DNA of 64,000 nt from Paenibacillus etheri (GTDB taxonomy: Bacteria; Bacillota; Bacilli; Paenibacillales; Paenibacillaceae): positions 222,761 to 286,760 of the forward strand of contig NZ_LCZJ02000026.1 of assembly GCF_001012825.1 (NCBI RefSeq), in the 5' to 3' direction. Shown one piece after another: positions 1 to 10,000 of this stretch (positions are counted from its first letter, which is position 1; every line of letters starts with the position of its first letter). The notes below the pieces were generated by a model. It had not been told where the DNA came from. It saw nothing but the letters and a program-made list of their open reading frames with translations, and did no database searches. Position numbers and translations under genes: made by a program.

Positions 1-1
1 A

Positions 2-340
2 ATGGCTGTAGAAGATGGAAGTGACGCTATGCGCCGGCTTAAGGATAGCGGGGAGCTACCTACTGCGGTTTTTTGCTCCACAGATTGGATAGCTGTTGGG
101 GCGATGAATTTCCTGATCGATAACGGTATTCGGGTGCCGGAGGATGTTGCGGTGTTCGGATTCGATAATAGCTTTATCGCTTCTGTCGTTCGGCCCAAGC
201 TGTCCTCGGTGGAATACTCCGGAACGGAGATTGGAATGACCGCTACCCGAACCTTAATCAAGCTGATTAAAGGGGAGTCAGGTATTCAGCATCATGCAAA
301 TGTAGCTCATTATTTAGCGATTCGGGAAAGTACGGGCTAG
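2..340 (+). CDS. LacI-family transcriptional regulator, C-terminal part (cut by window edge)
   Basis: The reading frame is open from the left edge, so this is only the last ~112 residues of a longer gene. It reads as the C-terminal half of the periplasmic-binding-protein-like effector domain of LacI/GalR regulators: a stretch ending in AVFCSTDWIAVGAMN, then IRVPEDVAVFGFDNS, then the VEYSGTEIGMTA helix and a basic strand. These match the usual order 'P(D/T)AVF..D..A.GA...L...G..VP.DVAV.GFD'. The DNA-binding head and first effector subdomain lie outside the window, so the ligand cannot be judged. A short hairpin with a T-run follows directly. Confident on family, not on target. Confidence 0.85.
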   Translation: MAVEDGSDAMRRLKDSGELPTAVFCSTDWIAVGAMNFLIDNGIRVPEDVAVFGFDNSFIASVVRPKLSSVEYSGTEIGMTATRTLIKLIKGESGIQHHANVAHYLAIRESTG

Positions 341-367
341 GGGAAACATCCCCTACCCCTATTTTTT
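338..367 (+). terminator. Rho-independent terminator after LacI-type gene
   Basis: TAGGGG and CCCCTA arms (338-343 and 350-355) around a six-base loop are followed by a T-run at 362-367. It overlaps the stop codon of the regulator gene and separates it from the convergent clpP transcript. Confidence 0.65.
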
Positions 368-379
368 ACCCTGAAGATA

Positions 380-586
380 TTATTGTGTAAATCCTACACG
401 GGCGCGTTCCCGTCCTTTAGTATCTAGTGTGATGGAACAGACGGAAGTAATGGGAATATACAGCTCTTCGAATTCTGTCCGATATTTGATGAACTTCTCA
501 CTTACCGTTTCCAAAATGCCTTTTCTTGCGTTAGAGCCATCTACAAAATAAATGGTTACCTCTTTGCCCTGCAAAGCTTCTAGCAT
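380..586 (-). CDS. Small conserved hypothetical protein downstream of clpP
   Basis: About 68 residues if started at the ATG at 586, which lies 11 nt after an AAGGAG; an upstream in-frame GTG at 598 overlaps that ribosome binding site and is less likely. The protein is compact and beta-rich (KEVTIYFVDGS, KGILETVSEKFIKY, LYIPITSVCSITLD), reminiscent of small Sm-like barrels that hold a short ligand or RNA, but I do not recognise a named family. It follows clpP on the same strand with a 21-bp gap, so the two are probably co-transcribed. No signal peptide or membrane segment. Function unknown. Confidence 0.7.
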   Translation of the reverse strand: MLEALQGKEVTIYFVDGSNARKGILETVSEKFIKYRTEFEELYIPITSVCSITLDTKGRERARVGFTQ

Positions 587-607
587 AACCCGCTTCACTC
601 CTTCGTC

Positions 608-1189
608 CTACAGATTTGTGATGACTTTGTCGATAATTCCGTACTCCACTGCTTCATCAGCTGACATGAAATAATCTCGATCCATATCTTGCAGTACCTT
701 TTCCACCGTTTGTCCCGTTCGGTCCGCTGTAATTTGGACAAGTACTTCCCTTAGCTTCAAAATACGTTTAGCTCTAATCGCAATATCACTGGCCTGACCC
801 TGCGCTCCACCATGTGGCTGATGAATCATAATCTCACTGTTTGGCAGCGCATATCGTTTACCCTTGGCTCCAGCTAACAATAGAAGTGAACCAAAGGAAG
901 CCGCCATCCCTGTGCAAATCGTGTTCACCTGCGGTTTAATAAGCTGCATCGTGTCATAAATACTTAATCCTGCTGTTACGGAACCCCCTGGACTATTGAT
1001 ATACATGTGTATATCTTTATCTGGATCCTCTGCTGATAAGAACAATAGCTGTGCGACAACACTGTTCGCCAATTGATCCTCAATCTCCGCTCCTACAAAC
1101 ACAATTCGATCCTTTAGCAGCCGTGAATAAATATCGTAGGATCTTTCCCCTTGATTCGTTTGTTCAATGACATAAGGAATGTACGCCAT
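608..1189 (-). CDS. clpP: ATP-dependent Clp protease proteolytic subunit ClpP
   Basis: 193 residues, the normal ClpP length. It forms the tetradecameric serine protease chamber that works with ClpC/ClpX-type ATPases in cytoplasmic protein turnover. The catalytic triad is in place: Ser98 in GMAASFGS, His123 in MIHQPHGG, Asp172 in MDRDYF. The oxyanion loop [11 protein letters not shown] is at residues 64-74. The sequence after the nucleophile reads [10 protein letters not shown] rather than the common SMGAFLLAAG, which suggests this may be an accessory ClpP paralogue. An RBS (GGAGG) lies 10 nt before the ATG. Upstream, an inverted repeat ATCCGTT/AACGGAT (1207-1246) could be regulatory; no clear CtsR heptads are seen. 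Confidence 0.93.
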   Translation of the reverse strand: MAYIPYVIEQTNQGERSYDIYSRLLKDRIVFVGAEIEDQLANSVVAQLLFLSAEDPDKDIHMYINSPGGSVTAGLSIYDTMQLIKPQVNTICTGMAASFGSLLLLAGAKGKRYALPNSEIMIHQPHGGAQGQASDIAIRAKRILKLREVLVQITADRTGQTVEKVLQDMDRDYFMSADEAVEYGIIDKVITNL

Positions 1190-1372
1190 ACGTATGCGAC
1201 CTCCATCCGTTAATTTTATTTTGAAATCTAACCTGTAAACGGATTAGTCTTTGGAAAGGATACGTTAGACGGGCAAAATATTATTTTTATTATTGCGTAT
1301 CTTAATTTAGAGTTCATTCGTTTATTATTAGAAGTAACCGAAATCACTTTACCGGAAAAGGGGTTATGCAGA

Positions 1373-2227
1373 GTGATCAGCCTTGAGAAGCTAAGCGCCG
1401 GCCATGAACCGGATGAGAATCATACCAAGTCTTTGCAAATGGCCTTAAAGCGGTATTGCCTTGCACTGACACAATCCCCGTGGGAAGCCGAAGATTTGGC
1501 TCAGGATACGTGGGTCAAAGCACTGGGCTATATGAAGACTGCCGAACATTCAAAGCAAATGAATGAACATAACCAAATGAACAATACAAATCAATCGAAT
1601 CATCCGAATCCTGAGGCACTACTCCTGCGGATGGCCAGAAATACCTGGATAGATATTGTACGGCGAAAAGCCACGTTGTCGCGGTTGCTGGAAATGGATC
1701 AACCACGGACAGAGGAAGCAGCAGGGTATGGTTTATTTGAGATTGAGGCTGCTTTTCAAGCCTTACAGAAGCATTTATCTCCTCTGCAGCAAGCGGTCTT
1801 CCTGCTTCGCGATGTATTCGGACACTCCGGTATCGAAGCTGCCGAAATTCTCGACACCACGGAAGGCGCCGTCAAAGCTGCTCTGCATCGAGCCCGGCAA
1901 GCCCTCCCTGCCGTAAGACAAGAGCTTCTTCAATCGGAAGGCCCCTCGTTGCCGCAGAACATGGAATCACAAATTGCCTTGAGTCTCCTTGCATCCGCCT
2001 ATGAACAAGGACAAATTACCGAGCTGATTGAGCTTGTCCTTGCAGATGAAAGACAGGAAACTGTAATGGCCGTGTCTAGCCAAGGCTTCCAGAGCTTCCA
2101 GAACTTCCAGAACTTCCAGAACTTCCAGAACTTCCAGAACTTCCAAAGCGTTCAACCTTTCCAGTCCAGCGGATTCAGCTCTATGGGCTGGAACTATTCC
2201 GAGCCTGGAATGCGGATTGCGGCTTAG
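1373..2227 (+). CDS. ECF-type RNA polymerase sigma factor with repetitive C-terminus
   Basis: 284 residues, GTG start with AAAAGGGG about 9 nt upstream. Sigma-70 region 2 is visible in WEAEDLAQDTWVKALGY (res ~37-53) and LLLRMARNTWIDIVRRKA. Region 4 helix-turn-helix runs from LSPLQQAVFLLRDVFG to GTTEGAVKAALHRARQAL-type sequence (res ~133-180, here DTTEGAVKAAL). Two oddities: an Asn/Gln/His-rich insert inside region 2 (res ~57-82), and a C-terminal run of Phe-Gln-Asn triplets encoded by a 9-bp tandem repeat. The region after 4 resembles the start of the extended ECF41/SigJ-like tail but lacks a recognisable SnoaL-like domain. No anti-sigma gene is adjacent. Directs a small unknown regulon. Confidence 0.85.
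   Translation: MISLEKLSAGHEPDENHTKSLQMALKRYCLALTQSPWEAEDLAQDTWVKALGYMKTAEHSKQMNEHNQMNNTNQSNHPNPEALLLRMARNTWIDIVRRKATLSRLLEMDQPRTEEAAGYGLFEIEAAFQALQKHLSPLQQAVFLLRDVFGHSGIEAAEILDTTEGAVKAALHRARQALPAVRQELLQSEGPSLPQNMESQIALSLLASAYEQGQITELIELVLADERQETVMAVSSQGFQSFQNFQNFQNFQNFQNFQSVQPFQSSGFSSMGWNYSEPGMRIAA
2086..2148 (+). repeat. 9-bp in-frame tandem repeat in sigma factor gene
   Basis: Seven consecutive units of CTTCCAGAA-type sequence start at 2086, 2095, 2104, 2113, 2122, 2131 and 2140; the central ones are identical. As 9 is a multiple of 3, copy-number change would alter the FQN tract length without a frameshift. Confidence 0.9.
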
Positions 2228-2737
2228 TCTTTTGTAACGCTATTTCGTAATGCTGGAGTTAGCTAAATACATCAGGTTACGTTATAACCGAACAAATATT
2301 AGCTTTGAAAAGTGTAAGTTAAGTGAGTTTTGATGAGATGTTTTGATGAGATGATGAGATAGGTAAGTTTTGTGAATTCGGTGAGTTGGGTGAGTTTGTG
2401 TGTTGTTTTTCGACTGTGAGCTAAGTGACGTTGCAAAATGTGCAATAGAATCTACGGAATTAACGCTAAAAAACGAATCTGCTGCACTATCTGCAATAGA
2501 TTCTTAATAAAGGTCGCTTTTAAAGCAATTTCTCATCTATTGATTGTATAAAGTGCAATAGAATCAAATGCTGAACAATACAGTATGACTTCTATTGCAC
2601 AAAGTACAATCACACGAATGAAATCCCCTTACATATCTTTATGCGTAACGTTTTCAAGCACAATCCCCCCTGCTTTCTAACGGAAGCCTTAAAATAGACT
2701 TATAAATAAACATTAGTTTAGTTAGGAGTGGCATCAT
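2228..2737. other. 510-bp intergenic region with direct T/G-rich and TGCAAT-type repeats
   Basis: No gene. The first part (about 2310-2405) is a T/G-rich stretch with repeated GATGAGAT and GTGAGTT words. The second part carries four copies of a roughly 22-bp unit ending TGCAATAGAATC (listed separately). The last 40 bp hold the RBS TTAGGAG for the next gene. Confidence 0.7.
2431..2609. repeat. Four copies of an interspersed ~22-bp repeat (TTGTAnnnnGTGCAATAGAATC)
   Basis: Copies: 2431-2452 (TTGCAAAATGTGCAATAGAATC in two halves TTGCAAAATG + TGCAATAGAATC), 2482-2503, 2544-2565 on the plus strand, and 2589-2609 inverted. The core TGCAATAGA is identical in all. A related unit with the same spacing recurs at 3751-3895. 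Looks like a dispersed intergenic repeat family of unknown function. Confidence 0.75.
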
Positions 2738-3628
2738 ATGAGGAAGATTCTTATCTTAGGCGGCACCCGCTTTTTTGGAAAAAGATTAGTTGAACGATTG
2801 CTACAGAATTCCATAAACGACGTAACGATACTGACACGCGGGGAAACAAGCGATGCTTTTGGAGATCGCGTTCACCGTATCCATGCGGACCGTTTCCAAG
2901 CAAACGAGCTCGCTCAGGCGTTAGGAGATACACTATGGGATGTCGTGTTCGATAATATTTGTTATTCACCGGATGAAGCGGATCAGGCACGCCGGATTTT
3001 TGATGGTAAAACAAAACGGTATATCCTCACCTCAAGTTTATCCGTCTATGATTTCAGCGAAGAAGCTCTAACCGAGGACATTTTTGATCCTGAAACATAC
3101 CCTATCCGCTACGGAGGGCGGAATGATTTCACCTATCAAGAGGGAAAAAGACTGGCGGAAGCCGTCTTCATGCAGCAGTCCACCTTCCCAGTCGCCGCGG
3201 TTCGCTTTCCAATTGTGCTGGGAATAGATGATTATACGCGAAGACTTCATTTTCATATTGAGCATGTCCGTAATGAGTTGCCTATTGGCATACCGAATCC
3301 CGAAGCACAGATCTCTTTTATCCGTTCGGATGAAGCTGCTGGTTTCCTATATTGGCTCGGTTGTAGCTCTACTATGGCAGGACCGTTCAACGCTTGCTCA
3401 GTCGGTACGGTTAGAATTAAGGATATTCTCACAATGATTGAAGAAGAAACTGAGAAACACGCCATCATCCAGAACCAAACCGCAGACGAGCATATGTCAC
3501 CATTCGGAATTGAACAATCCTGGTTTATGGATACGACAAAAGCCCAGTCAGCAGGGTACAAGTTTCTCAATCTAAATAACTGGCTCCCAGAGCTAGTCAG
3601 CTCTCTGAACAAAACCTACGAGGAATAA
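2738..3628 (+). CDS. NAD-dependent epimerase/dehydratase-family protein
   Basis: 296 residues, an extended short-chain dehydrogenase. The N-terminal Rossmann motif is RKILILGGTRFFGKRLVE (GGxxFxG type). A YxxxK-like pair appears in FTYQEGKRLAE (res ~131-140), and substrate-side sequence follows in AAVRFPIVLG. This GGTRFFG subgroup covers nucleotide-sugar-epimerase-like and CSP41-like proteins whose substrates are often unknown, so I would not name one. Cytoplasmic, no signal peptide. RBS TTAGGAG precedes the ATG. Stands alone between two repeat-bearing intergenic regions and is followed by a strong hairpin terminator. Confidence 0.8.
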   Translation: MRKILILGGTRFFGKRLVERLLQNSINDVTILTRGETSDAFGDRVHRIHADRFQANELAQALGDTLWDVVFDNICYSPDEADQARRIFDGKTKRYILTSSLSVYDFSEEALTEDIFDPETYPIRYGGRNDFTYQEGKRLAEAVFMQQSTFPVAAVRFPIVLGIDDYTRRLHFHIEHVRNELPIGIPNPEAQISFIRSDEAAGFLYWLGCSSTMAGPFNACSVGTVRIKDILTMIEEETEKHAIIQNQTADEHMSPFGIEQSWFMDTTKAQSAGYKFLNLNNWLPELVSSLNKTYEE

Positions 3629-3673
3629 CATAGAACCCACACACAGGCCCCACCACTCATTCTTCTATGCGAC

Positions 3674-3720
3674 AAAAGCTACCCCCAAGTAGATATCATC
3701 TACGAAGTTGGTAGCTTTTT
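3674..3720 (+). terminator. Hairpin terminator after epimerase-like gene
   Basis: AAAAGCTACC (3674-3683) pairs with GGTAGCTTTT, with an inner AGTAGAT/ATCTAC pair, then T-rich sequence. Confidence 0.75.
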
Positions 3721-3750
3721 CATTTTACATAACCTCTGCGAATATTTCAG

Positions 3751-3895
3751 ATAACTGCACTCTATACAACTAAATCAGGCCAGCCAAGCTTATGTTCGAC
3801 TTTAGTCATTTCTCGGAGAAATAACTGCACTAAGTACAACTAAATACTCTTTAAGGAAAACACCTCCTTTAATAGCTGCATTAAATACACTTAAC
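3751..3895 (+). repeat. Three copies of a ~25-bp repeat (ATAACTGCACTnnnTACAACTAAAT)
   Basis: Copies at 3751-3775, 3821-3845 and (degenerate) 3872-3895. Read on the minus strand the unit is TTGTAC-TTAG-TGCAGTTAT, the same layout as the repeats at 2431-2609. It fills most of the 376-bp gap between two genes; nothing else is seen there apart from two terminators. Confidence 0.7.
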
Positions 3896-3900
3896 GCGCA

Positions 3901-3944
3901 AAAATAGGTAGTTAGAAGAATCTCCCCTCTAAGCTACCTTTTTA
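3901..3944 (-). terminator. Hairpin terminator downstream of the chemoreceptor gene
   Basis: AGGTAGTTAGA and TCTAAGCTACCT arms around a short C-rich loop, with A/T runs on both flanks, so it may serve both directions. Confidence 0.7.
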
Positions 3945-4004
3945 CGTTACAGAGTTAGTGATTCACGTCGCTTCCGATATGCGAGCAGTCAATCAAACCT
4001 TCTC

Positions 4005-5816
4005 CTATGCGGAGATTGTCAAATAAGACCGCTCCTCAGTCGTGTCATCGCCAGTTGAGTCACTGTCATCTCCAGCAATCATCTCGTCCACTAAGTCCGA
4101 ATTAATCTTGAAAACGTTGATTTCCTTGAATAGTTTTTGCGAAATCTCATTAATCTCAACGGCTTGGCGGGCAATATCATGAATTGCGTTGTCCTGTTGC
4201 ACGCTAGAGGCATTCACTTCTTGAACCCCTGCCGCAGTTTCCTCAGCAATGGCCGCCACGTTGTGAACGGACTCTGCGAGTCTACGATTCATAATCTGAG
4301 TCATATCTACCTTGTCATGGATTTGCCCAATCTGCTTACTAATCTCAACAATCGACTGGTCGATCGCTTCAAAGGATGACAACGTTTCAGCCACTTTTTG
4401 ATCCTGTTCTTCAAGGTTTCCTTTTGTCTCCAGCATATATTGTTGGAATTCATCCATTCCGGCTTGCAGCTCATTAATAATCTGGCCAATATGTACGGAG
4501 GACTCTTTGGTCTGATCAGATAGTTGTCTCACTTCATCTGCTATGACAGCAAAGCCCTTCCCATAAACTCCCGCCCGCGCCGCTTCAATCGCTGCATTTA
4601 GAGAGAGAATATTGGTCTGGTTAGAAATGTTTGTAATCGATTTGGTTATTCTGGAGATATCCTTCGATTGGTCGCTCAACTTGGTTAAAGCAAAATAAAC
4701 CTTATTCACAGATTCACGTGAGTGCTCTGATACCTCGCGTAGAGCGATAACTGATTCGGAGCCTTTTCGAGTATTATGATTAGCCGTTTGACTTGTCGAT
4801 AGCATAACCTCGGTATATTCCGTAATTTCATGTACTTCCCGTTCCAATTCCTGTATCAAGCTTGCGCTTTGCTCCGATTGTCCAGCTTGCTGCTCGGCAC
4901 CTACAGAGATTTCCTGTATTGTAGTTACGATTTCTTGATTCGTATGAGCGGTGATCGATGAAGATTGTTGAAAAGAGTGCGAATAAGTCGCGAGCGAAGA
5001 AGCTACCGATTGGGTTTGCTGAAGCATCTCTCGTACCCGCAACACCATATGGTCAAAATGATGACTCAGACTTCCTAGCTCATCGTTATATGGCGAATTA
5101 ATCTGCTGCCGCAAATCCCCCTCTGCAATTTTACGTAGAGCTGCTTGCAGTTTATTTATAGGGTTCAGGAAGGAACGTATAAGCATAACTGCAATAACAA
5201 GTGTGAAAATGAATACTAGGATTGCTGCATAAGCCCCCATAGAACTGGTCAGATTTAGTAATTCAAAAGAATAATCTTGGGCCTTCTCTGCGTTCTCTGC
5301 TGCTGCGGTATATAGTTTCTCATTGGTCTCCAGCATAGCTTTATTCATAGCCAATGCCTTCGTATGTAATTCATCTATTCGTTCCAGAACGGCCATGGGA
5401 TCAAGCTGCTCGTCCTTTATGGTATTCACTAATCCGTCAAAATAACCTGTATATCCTCCAATTTGATTATGTAACTGCGCTAACGCCTTAGACGCAGGCG
5501 AGTCTGTTTCAAACTTTACTTTGCCCAATTCCTCCATTAACTTTGTCTGTTTGTCCTTAAAAGGTTGGGTAAACTCTAAATCGCTAGAACCCGCTAGAGA
5601 GGTTTCCACACCGTTCATTTCTTGGAGCAGTTGAGTAATTGCGGATACTGTAATTCTTTTTTCCATCTCCATTTTTTGCGTTTCCATAGAGATTTCTACT
5701 TGATTGATTTTATAGTTTTGGTATAGCGCTACTCCTAAAAAGAATAGTACTACGGCAGAAAAACTCAAGATCAACTTCCACTTCATTGATAGATGCATAG
5801 ACCTAGCCTTCAACAT
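4005..5816 (-). CDS. Methyl-accepting chemotaxis protein
   Basis: About 603 residues. The start at 5816 is chosen because GGAGG sits 6 nt before it; the ATG at 5822 touches the ribosome binding site. Transmembrane helices lie at ~15-34 and ~195-215. Between them is a helical ~160-residue extracytoplasmic sensor of the 4HB type. A HAMP segment ([19 protein letters not shown], ~218-270) and the long coiled-coil signalling domain follow. The signalling hairpin tip is [15 protein letters not shown] followed by [12 protein letters not shown], the CheA/CheW contact. No C-terminal CheR pentapeptide is visible. Ligand unknown. Sits alone, divergent from a MerR-type regulator gene. Confidence 0.95.
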   Translation of the reverse strand: MLKARSMHLSMKWKLILSFSAVVLFFLGVALYQNYKINQVEISMETQKMEMEKRITVSAITQLLQEMNGVETSLAGSSDLEFTQPFKDKQTKLMEELGKVKFETDSPASKALAQLHNQIGGYTGYFDGLVNTIKDEQLDPMAVLERIDELHTKALAMNKAMLETNEKLYTAAAENAEKAQDYSFELLNLTSSMGAYAAILVFIFTLVIAVMLIRSFLNPINKLQAALRKIAEGDLRQQINSPYNDELGSLSHHFDHMVLRVREMLQQTQSVASSLATYSHSFQQSSSITAHTNQEIVTTIQEISVGAEQQAGQSEQSASLIQELEREVHEITEYTEVMLSTSQTANHNTRKGSESVIALREVSEHSRESVNKVYFALTKLSDQSKDISRITKSITNISNQTNILSLNAAIEAARAGVYGKGFAVIADEVRQLSDQTKESSVHIGQIINELQAGMDEFQQYMLETKGNLEEQDQKVAETLSSFEAIDQSIVEISKQIGQIHDKVDMTQIMNRRLAESVHNVAAIAEETAAGVQEVNASSVQQDNAIHDIARQAVEINEISQKLFKEINVFKINSDLVDEMIAGDDSDSTGDDTTEERSYLTISA

Positions 5817-5963
5817 TATCATCCTCCGTATAAAGCCTCATATGGCAATAGGTACTTTTTACTAATAACTAAATTGTAGAAGCTGTACATTAAATACCGG
5901 GCACAGTTTTGTATGAGAAATGTAAATTATATCGAATATACAGACACAATTAAGTCCTTGCAA

Positions 5964-5993
5964 TTGACGTAACGTTAAGTGCTAAAATACTTC
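5964..5993 (+). promoter_or_regulatory. Putative promoter/operator of the MerR-type gene
   Basis: TTGACG (5964-5969) is followed by a TAACGTTA palindrome (5970-5977) within ACgTAACGTTAaGT, and a weak TACTTC hexamer about 18 bp downstream. A palindrome between -35 and -10 elements is how MerR-family promoters are usually organised. Inference only. Confidence 0.35.
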
Positions 5994-6033
5994 TCATAGG
6001 GCGCCTTATCAATCTATAGAACGGGAGTTGTCT

Positions 6034-6969
6034 ATGAGTGGATTTGTGACTATTGATAAGCTTTCTACGCGAATAGGGCTGACGAGTCGGACGTTGCGTC
6101 ACTGGGAAGCACAAGGATTGTTTAAAAGTCACCGAGAAGCTAGCTCGGGTTGGCGAATTTATGATGAGCACGCAATCCTCGCCATTCGAATTACCGCATT
6201 ATTAAGAAAGCTGGATATTAGTATTAAGGATATCGGAACTGTCCTACAGAACATGTCCGTTCAGTCTCTATATGAGATACTTCTTCAGCAAACCGCTTCC
6301 ATTCATAATGAAAAATCCGAACTTTCACAAAAAGAACGCGAAATCCGCTTTTTTCTACAATTGATATCCGCACGTATGGAGGAACCCATAACTAACCATT
6401 TGTTATTAGCGTTGAACGAAAAGTCATGCAATACATTGGATGATTTGAATGAGAATGAGAATGAGGAGGTTCTATCTATGACAACGATTAAACACTCTCC
6501 ACCTATCCATGTAAGATTCATTACACTTCCACCTATGAGATTTGCCTATCATATTGCAGTCAGTACATCTCCAGAGGATGAAGCTATGCTACCCGTCATG
6601 GAATGGTTGGAAGCTAACCATCTCTTAGGGACGGCACGCCTATTTGGTGGAAATACGAATCCGCATCCTAGCGGTGAGAATAACCCTTATGGCTATGGAT
6701 TCTGTGCCTCCATTCCTGAAAATGTAGAAATACCAAGCCACCTTAAAGAGATGCGCTTCGACGGCGGTCTCTATGCGATGACGGAAAGCAGTGATGATAT
6801 CTACGGCTCATGGCAAGAACTGATGAGTTTTTTGGACAATAACATTGATTATCAAGCTGACCACGATTCAAGATTATGTCTTGAGGAGCATATCCGTAAC
6901 GATAGTCCCAAAGGCAGCGGAAATGAGTATGTATTAAATCTGCTGGAACCTGTAAAAAAGAGAGCATAG
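6034..6969 (+). CDS. MerR-family regulator with GyrI-like effector domain
   Basis: About 311 residues from the ATG at 6034, six nt after GGGAG; a TTG at 6028 is too close to it. The N-terminus is a winged MerR helix-turn-helix (VTIDKLSTRIGLTSRTLRHWEAQGLF, then SGWRIYDEHA), followed by a dimerisation helix (~90-120). The C-terminal ~150 residues (HVRFITLPPMRFAYHI to the end) fit the AraC-effector/GyrI-like ligand-binding fold used by multidrug-responsive regulators. The sequence RTLRHWEAQGLF has His-Trp in place of the usual Tyr-Tyr/Tyr-Glu. No clear target gene sits beside it; autoregulation is likely. Confidence 0.88.
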   Translation: MSGFVTIDKLSTRIGLTSRTLRHWEAQGLFKSHREASSGWRIYDEHAILAIRITALLRKLDISIKDIGTVLQNMSVQSLYEILLQQTASIHNEKSELSQKEREIRFFLQLISARMEEPITNHLLLALNEKSCNTLDDLNENENEEVLSMTTIKHSPPIHVRFITLPPMRFAYHIAVSTSPEDEAMLPVMEWLEANHLLGTARLFGGNTNPHPSGENNPYGYGFCASIPENVEIPSHLKEMRFDGGLYAMTESSDDIYGSWQELMSFLDNNIDYQADHDSRLCLEEHIRNDSPKGSGNEYVLNLLEPVKKRA

Positions 6970-6973
6970 AACA

Positions 6974-7013
6974 AAACGCTCCCCTTTGCCCATCATGGCA
7001 TTGGAGAGCGTTT
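6974..7013. terminator. Bidirectional hairpin between convergent genes
   Basis: AAACGCTC (6974-6981) pairs with GAGCGTTT (7006-7013), flanked by A and T runs. Serves the MerR-type gene on the plus strand and the SLH surface protein gene on the minus strand. Confidence 0.7.
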
Positions 7014-7042
7014 CTATTGTCATCAAGAAATATGATGATCGC

Positions 7043-10000
7043 TTATGATTGGCTCAGCTTTAACAGCTTCGCTAACATTTGAGCTATTTCTTCACGGGTC
7101 GCTGTATCTTTTGGAGCAAAGTTATGCGCCGAACTTCCTGCAGCGGGCTTTCCTGAAATAATTCCTGCCTGCCGAGCAGCTGTGGCTGCTTCAAGAGCAT
7201 AAACGCTTATCCACTTCTGATCCGCAAAAGCTGAACCGTCGCCACTTACTGGCAATGTCCAGTTCATAGCTTTCGCTAATCGTATGATCATGACAGATAG
7301 CTGCTCACGAGTTACATTTGCCCGAGGATCGAACTGTCCTTCACTCACTCCGGTAACAATTCCCTTGCGATTAGCCCAAGCTACCGCTGCCGCATAATAA
7401 TCGTCAACCTTAACATCTGTGAAGTTCCCTGCTCCTTCTGTGCTCAGATCAGCACCAGCCAAGCGAGCTAAGAGCAAAGTAACATCTGCTCTGGTTAGTT
7501 GACTCTTAGATCCGAATTCACCTTCACTGATGCCGGTAATTACATCCCGTGCGGCCAAGTACGTAATAGAATCCTTAGCAAAGCTGCTGCCAATATCAGA
7601 GAAGCTCACTTTGTTGTACCCTACTGCATACGTGGAGAATTGTGAAGATCGGAAAATTAGTTGTCCTGTTGCCGCGTTATAGCTGCTGCCTGCTAGTACA
7701 ACCGCTTGCCCCGCATTCATCAAATCATAAGCTACGACTGCGTTAGCATCCTCATTTGCTCGTAGTGTATACGGCACTGTTATTGTCGCAAAACCAGCAC
7801 CTAGGTTAGATAGACGCTGACTGCCAGCCGAAATCGCCAGATTTATTACTGGACGACTGCCAATCACTGCTTGGGCTTTGCCTTTCTCCTCAGTGTCCGT
7901 ACTACTAATGGATAGTTTAATGTCCTCGCCCTTTGCTGCTGTGTGCACAGCTGAGAGTGCATTACGATCCAATGTTATCGTACCGATTCCTGCTTCAAAT
8001 CCAACAGACTTTGCAGTACTTCCTGCAAGTGCCGCAAAAGCACTCGATGGGAAGTTAAGTAGAACTTCACCTGAAGCTGCATCTACGTTAGAGCGGAACA
8101 CAATCTGTCCATTTGCAGAGTTACCTAGAGATTTTAGTGCCCCAGTAACCATATCCGAAGTTATGGAAGCCACTAAGTTGCCTTCTGCATCCTTAGAAGC
8201 CTTAATCTCTACGATAATCTTATTACCATCTGAGTTTACAGCTGGCGTCGTCGACTCTTTAACCGGATCTTTAGTCGTTACCGTTGTACCGGGTCCTGGA
8301 TTTGAAATCACCGGATCTGCTGTAGCTACAGTCACAGTAGATTCAGCTACGCCATAACCATCTGCGCTATAGGCGGAGATAACCGCTGTTCCCTTTGCCA
8401 AGGGAGTGACCTTTCCGTTGTTATCAACGGAAGCAACACTTGAATTCGAAGAACTCCAAGTTACCACATTCGATCCACCCTTAGCAGGAACTACGCTCGC
8501 CTCAAGCGTTGCTGAAGCTTCGCCAACCTTCAATGACAGAGAAGTCTGGTTCAGAGTTACCTTTGATACATTCAACTGATAAATGGCTACTGTACCGCCA
8601 ACCTCATTCGCTACGAGCACTAATGGCCATCCTGTCGGGCTTGACGTTGCTGGAATAAATTCGATACCTTCTGGGCCAGTGTCGGTTTCAATGGTATTCG
8701 CAGGCGTGAATTCACGTGTATTGATATAGTTCACAAAGCTCGGCTCCATTGGATTCGTCACATCATAAGTCATTAGGCCGCCAATTCGCTCAAGACCAAT
8801 GAAGGCCAGCGCCTTTTGTCCAACTTTGCCTACCTTGACGTACTCAGGTTCTGGTCCTTTTTTTGTGCTGCGGTTATCCATCGTCGTGTTACTGTTACTT
8901 GCATTGAAAAATTCTGGCAGGCGTTCTCCGGTAATCTTTTCAAAGTCGCTGCCACTATCGTAGACCTGTTCCATAGAATCTGCTTCCCAAATGGAAAATG
9001 AACGGCCTCCATACAAGTAAATCCCATCATTGCCCATGTCAGACATAACTTCTACACTATCATATTTATCTTTATTTTTATTCAGAAACTCTGCTGCTTT
9101 TGAGTCGGGATTTAACGAGCCCTTCATTTTTTTGACCGTGCTCACGTTCACTTTACTATCCCATTCCGTTGCGTCACCTTCGTTGGCCGTGAACAGATAA
9201 GTTTTACCTCCAACCGTGTACTGATCTATCCCATCAGGCATATACGTACCCAAGAATGGAACATTTTCTAAATTCACTTTCTTATCTTTTACCAGGTCCA
9301 GTTGATTGGTAGGAAGGCTTAAATCCTTGAAGCCTAATCCGTTGACCCATAGAACCTTCTTGGAGGCAATATCGATGGCAGCAATCGCATTATTTTCTTG
9401 AAGCGCTACATAGGCAATGGTCTGGTCATCAGAGAGTACCACAAACTCCGGCTCCAGATCACGTACCGCATCCTTCTTTTCACCTTTGCCCGTAATCTGT
9501 TTAGTTACCGGATCAGCTACTCCACGAATATGGACAAGATCGTCAATTACATCGGGGTTATCGAACTTCACCAGAATTGAAGTGTTCTTGAGCGTATCAA
9601 TAATCGTTACACTACCCTCTGGATCACCAACTGTCGTGCGCGGTTCCGCTTCGTCCGCTGTCAGAATGTAACGGCCATCATTGGTATACTTCACCATGTC
9701 CGGCTGTACTCCAGCTTCATAAGAAGTCAGCAATTTACCATCATAATCGAGCACAAGAACCTTACCGTTCTTCATAGCATCTTCTTCTTGAATGGCTACC
9801 GCAATCCGTTTAGTAGCGGTATTGATATCTACACTTGTCAGGTCTCCGTATGTAAATCCATCCACTTCGGATAGCTGTTCTACGTTAATACTATATTCTT
9901 TTTGCGGATTGGAAGGGTCCTTGAGATTCACAATATCGACTGTTGCAGGGTGAGATGAACCATTAACGAGGTAGAACTTGCCGTTATCACGGTTAAACTT

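Noticed and set aside
2431-2609. Possible CRISPR array
   Set aside because: Only four imperfect units, unequal spacing, one inverted, and no cas genes.
7878-8357. Plus-strand ORF of 159 codons inside the SLH protein gene
   Set aside because: It is the antisense of a well-supported domain region with low-complexity Val/Ser/Pro translation and no RBS.
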